DNA of 9,870 nt. It comes from an uncultured Solirubrobacteraceae bacterium (GTDB taxonomy: Bacteria; Actinomycetota; Thermoleophilia; Solirubrobacterales; Solirubrobacteraceae). The position numbers and the translations under genes are program-made. A model generated the notes under the pieces. The model was not told the DNA's origin. It saw only the letters and a program-made list of their open reading frames with translations, and ran no database searches. Every line of letters starts with the position of its first letter. Position 1 is the stretch's first letter. The DNA lies in the NCBI GenBank assembly GCA_955652345.1, contig CATPBV010000059.1:1-9870 (forward strand), in the 5' to 3' direction. This document shows, piece after piece, positions 5,356 to 9,870 of this stretch.

Positions 5356-7292
5356 TGAACCGCCATCCGTTCGCCAGCGCTGCCAGCCACCCCCTCTTGC
5401 CAGGCGGCTTGCCCGCGCCACGAGCTCGTGCCGTCGGCCTCGGGATCGCGATCGCGCTCGCCGTCTCGCTACTGATCGCGACGAGCGGCGCGCGAGCGGT
5501 TGTCGTCGACATGAACGCCCTCGGCCAGCCGCAGGTCGCGTACAACCCCGTCAACCAGAGCGGGTACTACGGGGTGGCGCTCGTGCCCGGCTCGCGTGCG
5601 CAGCTGACCACCGCCGGCATTCCCACCGTCACCTCGAGCGGACCCTGCTCCGATCCCTGGCTTTCCCCCGACCTGGTGCTCCCATCGATCGGGCTCTGCT
5701 GGCACGGCGGCGGCGGGACTCCCAGCAGCGCGCTGATGCACGCCAACGAGAGCTTCGTGGTCACGTGGGACCCACACCGGGCCTACTGGCAGACCACCAG
5801 GAGCTACGTCGAGCAGTTCCTCCGGGACGTCGCCGACGGCAGCGGGACGCTGACCTCGCCGTACGCGATCACCTCGCAATACAGCGATCAGGGCGGCCGG
5901 GCCGCGAACTCGTCGGTCTTCGGCGGCGCGTGCATCGACTACGGATCGGTCGGGGGCTCGGCCTGCAATTTCGGGAACTCGAACGGGACCAGCGCTGGCA
6001 ACGATTACCCATCGAGTGGCTGTCCGCTAACCACGCTCAACAGCTACTGCCTCACCGATGCTCAGCTGAAGGGCGAGTTGGCCGCGATGATTTCGCAAAC
6101 CGGGCTGGCCGGGCATGTCCAGCCCGGACACGCGCCGCTGCTCGTGCTGCTGACGCCGTTCGGAGTGCAGGACTGCCTCGACGCGGGCGGCACGCTGTGC
6201 TCGGTAAACGGCGCCTCCACCGCGCAATTCTGCTCGTATCACGCCGACGTCACGGTCGGAGGCACGGCCTACGCGTATGTCGTTCTGCCGTGGACCTATG
6301 TACAGGGTTCGACCGGACCGTGCGATGAGCAAGATCTCCCGGCGCTACCAAACCCTCCGACAGCACGGCAGCTCGCGATCGACGCCGGCACCCGCATGGT
6401 GAGCCCCCTCAGCCAGGGACAGATCGCGGCGATCGTGAACCCCTGGCTGAACGCGTGGTTCGCAAGCGACGGCTCCGAGATCAACGACAACGACCAGTGC
6501 GTGCCGTACGGAGACCCGGTTGACGCCGCAACCGTCGGCACCAGCGGTCAGAACCCCTACTACCTCCAGCGCGAGTTCAACAATGCGGGGGTGATCCAGA
6601 GCGATCCGAACGGGCCTCCCTGCTCGATCGGGGTGGCCCTGGGGGCGACATTCGTTCCGCCGAGCGCGGTCAACATGGGCGACGAGGTTCAGTTCGACGG
6701 CTCGACGACGGTGTCCTCGCTGATCGTCCCACGCGCGAACTACATGTGGAACTTCGGCGATGGCACGACCGGGGTCGGGCCGAGCGTCGTGCACTTCTAC
6801 GCCGCCGGCGGCACGTACACCGTCGCTCTCACGGTCACCGACCGCGGGGGCAATGTGAGCACCACCAGCAATCCGGTTGTTGTACTGGGCCCGAGCGGTA
6901 AGCCCGGAGCGCCGCCGCCGAGCAAGCCGCCGAGTCCGGGACTGGCTGTGCGCCTCAAGCTGATCCCGGAAGGCCTGCGAGCGATGCTGCGCAGGGGTCT
7001 CGCCCTGCGGATCACCTCCAACACCGATGGAGATGGGATCGTGACGCTCTCCATCACGCGCGCCGAAGCCAAGCGCGCCCATATCAACGCCGGACCTGGA
7101 CCGGCGGTTGTCGTAGCGCGCGGCACGATCTCGGGGATCAAATCCGGCACGGTGACGCTGCATCTGCATCTGTCGGGGTCCATGGCCGGGAAGCTGCGGC
7201 GGCTTGGGCACGTGAACTTGACGGTGCGCCTTGCGTTGTTCGCCGCTCATGGGAGGCAGATTGCCGTCGATGTAGCCGGGCACTACCGCTGA
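5355..7292 (+). CDS. Secreted multi-domain protein with PKD domain
   Basis: I cannot assign a function to this 645-residue protein. A hydrophobic segment (about residues 27-44) ending in ARA after residue 48 looks like a long signal peptide. Residues 50-430 form a cysteine-rich domain with QYSDQGGRAANSS, YCLTDAQLKGELAAMI, LLTPFGVQDC and QFCSYHADV. I recall similar blocks in uncharacterised secreted actinobacterial and acidobacterial proteins. The protein has 12 cysteines, an even number that fits disulfides outside the cell. A PKD domain follows (about 436-513; YMWNFGDGTT, then HFYAAGGTYTVALTVTD), then a Pro-rich linker and a basic beta-rich C-terminal domain (about 533-645). The start overlaps the upstream stop by one base (TGATG), with GGAGG at 5344-5348. 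Last in the pil operon, it could be a pilus-linked adhesin, a wall-channel component or a cargo protein; these are guesses from context. Confidence 0.85.
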   Translation: MNRHPFASAASHPLLPGGLPAPRARAVGLGIAIALAVSLLIATSGARAVVVDMNALGQPQVAYNPVNQSGYYGVALVPGSRAQLTTAGIPTVTSSGPCSDPWLSPDLVLPSIGLCWHGGGGTPSSALMHANESFVVTWDPHRAYWQTTRSYVEQFLRDVADGSGTLTSPYAITSQYSDQGGRAANSSVFGGACIDYGSVGGSACNFGNSNGTSAGNDYPSSGCPLTTLNSYCLTDAQLKGELAAMISQTGLAGHVQPGHAPLLVLLTPFGVQDCLDAGGTLCSVNGASTAQFCSYHADVTVGGTAYAYVVLPWTYVQGSTGPCDEQDLPALPNPPTARQLAIDAGTRMVSPLSQGQIAAIVNPWLNAWFASDGSEINDNDQCVPYGDPVDAATVGTSGQNPYYLQREFNNAGVIQSDPNGPPCSIGVALGATFVPPSAVNMGDEVQFDGSTTVSSLIVPRANYMWNFGDGTTGVGPSVVHFYAAGGTYTVALTVTDRGGNVSTTSNPVVVLGPSGKPGAPPPSKPPSPGLAVRLKLIPEGLRAMLRRGLALRITSNTDGDGIVTLSITRAEAKRAHINAGPGPAVVVARGTISGIKSGTVTLHLHLSGSMAGKLRRLGHVNLTVRLALFAAHGRQIAVDVAGHYR

Positions 7293-7320
7293 GCCTCTCC
7301 CAGCCGCCGCGACGCACCAG

Positions 7321-7335
7321 CGCGACCCGGTCGCG
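7321..7335. other. Short inverted repeat between the pil operon and aroC
   Basis: CGCGAC (7321-7326) pairs with GTCGCG (7330-7335) over a 3-base loop. It lies 28 nt after the PKD gene stop and 26 nt before aroC. It could be part of a weak terminator or an operator, but no T-run follows and short GC palindromes are common here. Confidence 0.3.
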
Positions 7336-7347
7336 AGAGCCTGCACG

Positions 7348-7360
7348 TAACCTTGCGGCG
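7348..7360 (+). promoter_or_regulatory. Candidate -10 for a leaderless aroC transcript
   Basis: TAACCT (7348-7353) ends 7 nt before the aroC ATG, where a -10 element would place the transcript start at the start codon itself. No Shine-Dalgarno precedes aroC, and leaderless mRNAs are common in actinobacteria. The -35 region is poor, so the call rests on spacing. Confidence 0.3.
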
Positions 7361-8530
7361 ATGGGCGTCCTACGCTTGACAACCGCCGGCGAATCGCACG
7401 GGCCCGCGCTGACGTGCATCATCGAAGGCCTTCCAGCAGGGCTAGTGCTCGAACGCGACGCGCTGAACCGGGATCTCGCTCGCCGCCAGCTGGGGCACGG
7501 GCGCGGCGGCAGGATGAAGATCGAGCGCGACAGGGCGGAGGTGCTCGGTGGGGTCCGCCATGGGCGGACGCTCGGCGGCCCGATCGCTCTGCAGGTGGCC
7601 AATCGCGACTACTCCAACTGGGAGGAGCGGATGAACCCCTGGCCCGTCGATGAAGACGTTGCCGAGGTTCACCTGCCGAGGCCCGGGCACGCCGATCTCG
7701 TCGGCACCCAGAAATACGGGCTGACCGACGTCCGCGATGTGCTCGAGCGGGCGAGCGCTCGCGAGACCGCCGCGCGGGTTGCGGGAGGTGGTGTGGCCAA
7801 AGCGTTCCTGCGGGCCCTCGGCGTCGAGGTTCACTCGCACGTGGTTCAGATCACCGGGGTCACCGCGCCGCCGCGGGACGAGCTCACCCCGGCGGACTTC
7901 GCGCGTGTCGACGAGTCCCCGGTGCGGTGCCTCGACGCCGAAGCAAGCGGGGCGATGGTCGCCGAGATCGACCGCCTGCGCAAGGCGAACGAGTCGCTCG
8001 GGGGCGTCTTCGAGGTCTGGGCTTTCGGGCTGATTCCGGGGCTCGGCTCGCACGTCAGCTGGGAGGAGCGGCTCGACGGGCGACTCGGCCAAGCGATTCT
8101 GTCGATCCAGGCGATCAAGGGGGTCTCGATCGGGAACGCGTTCGAGGTGGCCGGGGTCCCCGGCTCTGAGGCCCACGATGAGATCTTCTACGACAAGGAG
8201 CGCGGCTACTTTCGAGCCACCAACCGCGCGGGCGGCCTCGAGGGCGGGATGACCACCGGCGCTCCGGTTGTGTTGCGGGCGGCGATGAAGCCGCTACCGA
8301 CCCTGACCAAGCCGCTGCAGTCGGTGGACATCGCCACTCATGCGCCCGCGGAGGCGCTGCGCGAGCGTACCGACTCGTGCACCGTTCCCGCGGCTGCCGT
8401 TGTCGGCGAGGCGATGGTCGCGTTCGTGCTCGCCGACGCATACCGGCGCAAGTTCGGTGGCGACCACCTCGACGATGTCAAGGCGGCCGTCGCCGCCTAC
8501 ACCGCGAGGATCGGGTGGCGGGGAGCTTGA
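7361..8530 (+). CDS. aroC: Chorismate synthase
   Basis: This cytoplasmic enzyme converts 5-enolpyruvylshikimate-3-phosphate to chorismate, the last common step to aromatic amino acids and folate, using reduced flavin. The 389-residue protein is complete and of normal length. It begins MGVLRLTTAGESHGPALT, the first family signature, continues with LGHGRGGRMKIERDRAEVLGG and RPGHADLVGTQKYG, and has ERASARETAARVAGGGVAK, the second signature with basic residues around the active site. The C-terminal block THAPAEALRERTDSCTVPA is also typical. The ATG at 7361 gives the standard N terminus although no Shine-Dalgarno is visible. It starts 68 nt after the PKD gene and its end overlaps the next gene, so aroC and aroKB are likely one transcriptional unit. 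Whether it shares a transcript with the pil genes cannot be told from sequence. Confidence 0.98.
   Translation: MGVLRLTTAGESHGPALTCIIEGLPAGLVLERDALNRDLARRQLGHGRGGRMKIERDRAEVLGGVRHGRTLGGPIALQVANRDYSNWEERMNPWPVDEDVAEVHLPRPGHADLVGTQKYGLTDVRDVLERASARETAARVAGGGVAKAFLRALGVEVHSHVVQITGVTAPPRDELTPADFARVDESPVRCLDAEASGAMVAEIDRLRKANESLGGVFEVWAFGLIPGLGSHVSWEERLDGRLGQAILSIQAIKGVSIGNAFEVAGVPGSEAHDEIFYDKERGYFRATNRAGGLEGGMTTGAPVVLRAAMKPLPTLTKPLQSVDIATHAPAEALRERTDSCTVPAAAVVGEAMVAFVLADAYRRKFGGDHLDDVKAAVAAYTARIGWRGA
8506..8510 (+). promoter_or_regulatory. Ribosome binding site deciding the aroKB start
   Basis: GAGGA lies inside the end of aroC, with its GAGG core 5 nt before GTG 8515. The only other nearby in-frame start, TTG 8527, has purines too close to it. 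This favours GTG 8515 and a 16-nt overlap with aroC. Confidence 0.5.
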
Positions 8531-9870
8531 CGCAGCCCGGCGTCACCCCGGCGCCGCCAGACAACGGCTCCATCGTCTGCATTGGCTTCATGGGGGCCGG
8601 TAAGTCGACGGCCGCGCGCAGCCTTGCCGGCGTCCTCGGGGTCGAAGCTGTGGACGTCGACCGGATGCTGGTGCAGCGGCTCTCCAAGCCGATCGAGGCG
8701 GTGTTCGAGCACGATGGCGAAGCCGCGTTCCGCGCAGCCGAAGAGCAGGTCACGCTCGAGCTGCTGAGCGCTCCTCGGCGGCAGGTGCTCGCGCTTGGCG
8801 GAGGAGCGATCGGCTCGGAGCGCGTGCGAGCGGCGCTGGCGGAGCACCTCGTCATCTGGCTCGACGTCGATGTCGAGGTCGCTTGGGATCGGTGCCGCGC
8901 GTCCAGGCGCCCGCTGGCCACCGACCGCCAGCACTTCGAGCTCCTGTATGCCGAGCGAGAGCCGGTATACGCGGCGCTTGCGGACGTGACCGTCGCGAGC
9001 GAGCGCTCGCGAGCGATGGGTCCGGTTCTCGCCGCGCTCGCGGCCGTCCCGCCGGGGGTCAGCATGCTGTGGGCGGCGAGCGAATCGAAGGACTACCCGG
9101 CGTACATCGGCCCGGGGATGCTCGCGCGGGGCTTCTGGCCCGGATCGGTCGACGGCCGCCGCTTCGTTGTCACCGACTCGAACGTCGCCGAGCTCTACGG
9201 CGACGCATTCGATCCGGCGAAGGAAAGAGTCGCGGTCCCGCCCGGTGAGGGGGCGAAGTCGATCTCTACGGCGACGTCGGTCTGGAGCGAGCTTGCGCGA
9301 GCCGGCATGACCCGCGCCGACGTCCTGGTCGCGCTCGGCGGCGGCGTCGTCGGCGACCTGGCGGGGTTCTGCGCAGCCACCTATCAGCGCGGCGTTCGCT
9401 GCGTGCAGGCGCCAACGACGCTCTTGGCACAGGTCGACTCCGCCTACGGCGGAAAGACCGGCGTCGACCTTCCGGAGGCCAAGAACTACGTGGGGGCATA
9501 TCACCAGCCCGACGCCGTGATCGCCGACACAGACGCGCTCCGGACACTCCCGCATTCCGAGATCGCCGCCGGATACGCGGAGGTTGTCAAGACCGCGCTC
9601 ATCGCCGGCGGGGATCTGTGGGAGCGGGTTCGGGGCGGGGCTGACCCGATCGATCCCGAGGTGATCGTCGGATGCGCCCGGACCAAGCTGAGGATCGTGT
9701 CCCGTGACGAGCGCGACGGCGGCCCGCGGCAGGTGCTGAACCTCGGCCACACCGTCGCCCACGCGATCGAGACAGCGACCGGCTATGCCAGCTACCGGCA
9801 CGGGGAGGCAGTGGCGCTCGGACTGCTTGCGGCGCTGCGGATCTCGGAGCAGCCCGATCTTCGCGACGAG
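8515..9870 (+). CDS. aroKB: Bifunctional shikimate kinase / 3-dehydroquinate synthase (3' end outside the window)
   Basis: One uninterrupted frame of 452 codons encodes two shikimate-pathway enzymes; I translated it through to the window end without a stop. Residues 1 to about 175 are shikimate kinase, which phosphorylates shikimate with ATP: Walker A GFMGAGKST (Lys30), substrate Asp49 in DVD, Arg73 in AAFR, LALGGGAI (Gly95-97), RRPL of the lid (about 131-134) and Arg148 in YAERE. From about residue 184 the frame is 3-dehydroquinate synthase, which cyclises DAHP using NAD and a metal: GEGAKS (244-249), ALGGGVVGDLAGF, DSAYGGKTG, AGYAEVVKTAL (Glu356), LNLGHT (His412) and HGEAV (His429). The last three residues are the expected metal ligands. 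About 80 residues should follow beyond the window. The start is uncertain: GTG 8515 (with GAGGA upstream) or TTG 8527. Kinase and synthase catalyse non-consecutive steps. Confidence 0.95.
   Translation, partial: MAGSLTQPGVTPAPPDNGSIVCIGFMGAGKSTAARSLAGVLGVEAVDVDRMLVQRLSKPIEAVFEHDGEAAFRAAEEQVTLELLSAPRRQVLALGGGAIGSERVRAALAEHLVIWLDVDVEVAWDRCRASRRPLATDRQHFELLYAEREPVYAALADVTVASERSRAMGPVLAALAAVPPGVSMLWAASESKDYPAYIGPGMLARGFWPGSVDGRRFVVTDSNVAELYGDAFDPAKERVAVPPGEGAKSISTATSVWSELARAGMTRADVLVALGGGVVGDLAGFCAATYQRGVRCVQAPTTLLAQVDSAYGGKTGVDLPEAKNYVGAYHQPDAVIADTDALRTLPHSEIAAGYAEVVKTALIAGGDLWERVRGGADPIDPEVIVGCARTKLRIVSRDERDGGPRQVLNLGHTVAHAIETATGYASYRHGEAVALGLLAALRISEQPDLRDE

Noticed and set aside
5355..7292. 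HEXXH-type metalloprotease in the PKD protein
   Set aside because: No HEXXH and no obvious catalytic triad was found in the translation, so no protease activity is claimed.
8497..9801. Long minus-strand open frame opposite aroKB; similar ones at 6345-7382, 7442-8176 and 860-1495
   Set aside because: Arg/Asp/Val-rich shadow translations typical of GC-rich genes. Each lies opposite a confident + strand gene and shows no recognisable motif.

Overview
The window is about two thirds G+C, and every gene in it reads on the + strand. It holds a type IV pilus (T4P) operon followed by shikimate-pathway genes. The protein style suggests a high-GC, single-membrane actinobacterium, most likely of the Thermoleophilia/Solirubrobacterales type: Pro/Ala/Ser/Thr/Gly-rich tails on pilus proteins, and a secreted PKD protein with a basic beta-rich C-terminal domain. 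That placement is inference, since no rRNA or other marker is present.

Layout. Positions 1-49 are a short leader with a perfect 12-bp palindrome and at best a weak promoter. Positions 46-131 are a convincing class I cyclic-di-GMP (GEMM-I) riboswitch aptamer, about 70 nt upstream of a major prepilin gene (pilA, 199-660). A strong 13-bp hairpin (686-715) separates pilA from the prepilin peptidase pilD (758-1507). Then come pilM (1579-2640), pilN (2637-3443), pilO (3440-4408), a PilP-like membrane protein with an RDPF motif (4405-5355) and a 645-residue secreted PKD-domain protein (5355-7292). From pilM onward these are joined by 4-nt or 1-nt start/stop overlaps, so they form one translationally coupled operon. 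After a 68-nt gap come aroC (chorismate synthase, 7361-8530) and, overlapping its end, an aroK-aroB fusion (shikimate kinase plus 3-dehydroquinate synthase) that runs off the window.

How it works together. PilD would cleave PilA; PilM, PilN, PilO and the PilP-like protein would form the inner-membrane alignment platform. The motors (PilB/PilT) and platform protein PilC are not in the window. No secretin (PilQ) is present, as expected without an outer membrane; the secreted PKD protein sits where PilQ sits in the proteobacterial order pilMNOPQ-aroK-aroB. The aro genes make chorismate and are metabolically unrelated, but the pil-aro neighbourhood recalls the proteobacterial one. The riboswitch puts pilin synthesis under second-messenger control. 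A hairpin that competes with its closing stem suggests, but does not prove, that c-di-GMP turns pilin expression on.

No tRNA, rRNA, insertion sequence, CRISPR array or convincing minus-strand gene was seen, and no stretch over 300 bases lacks a gene.
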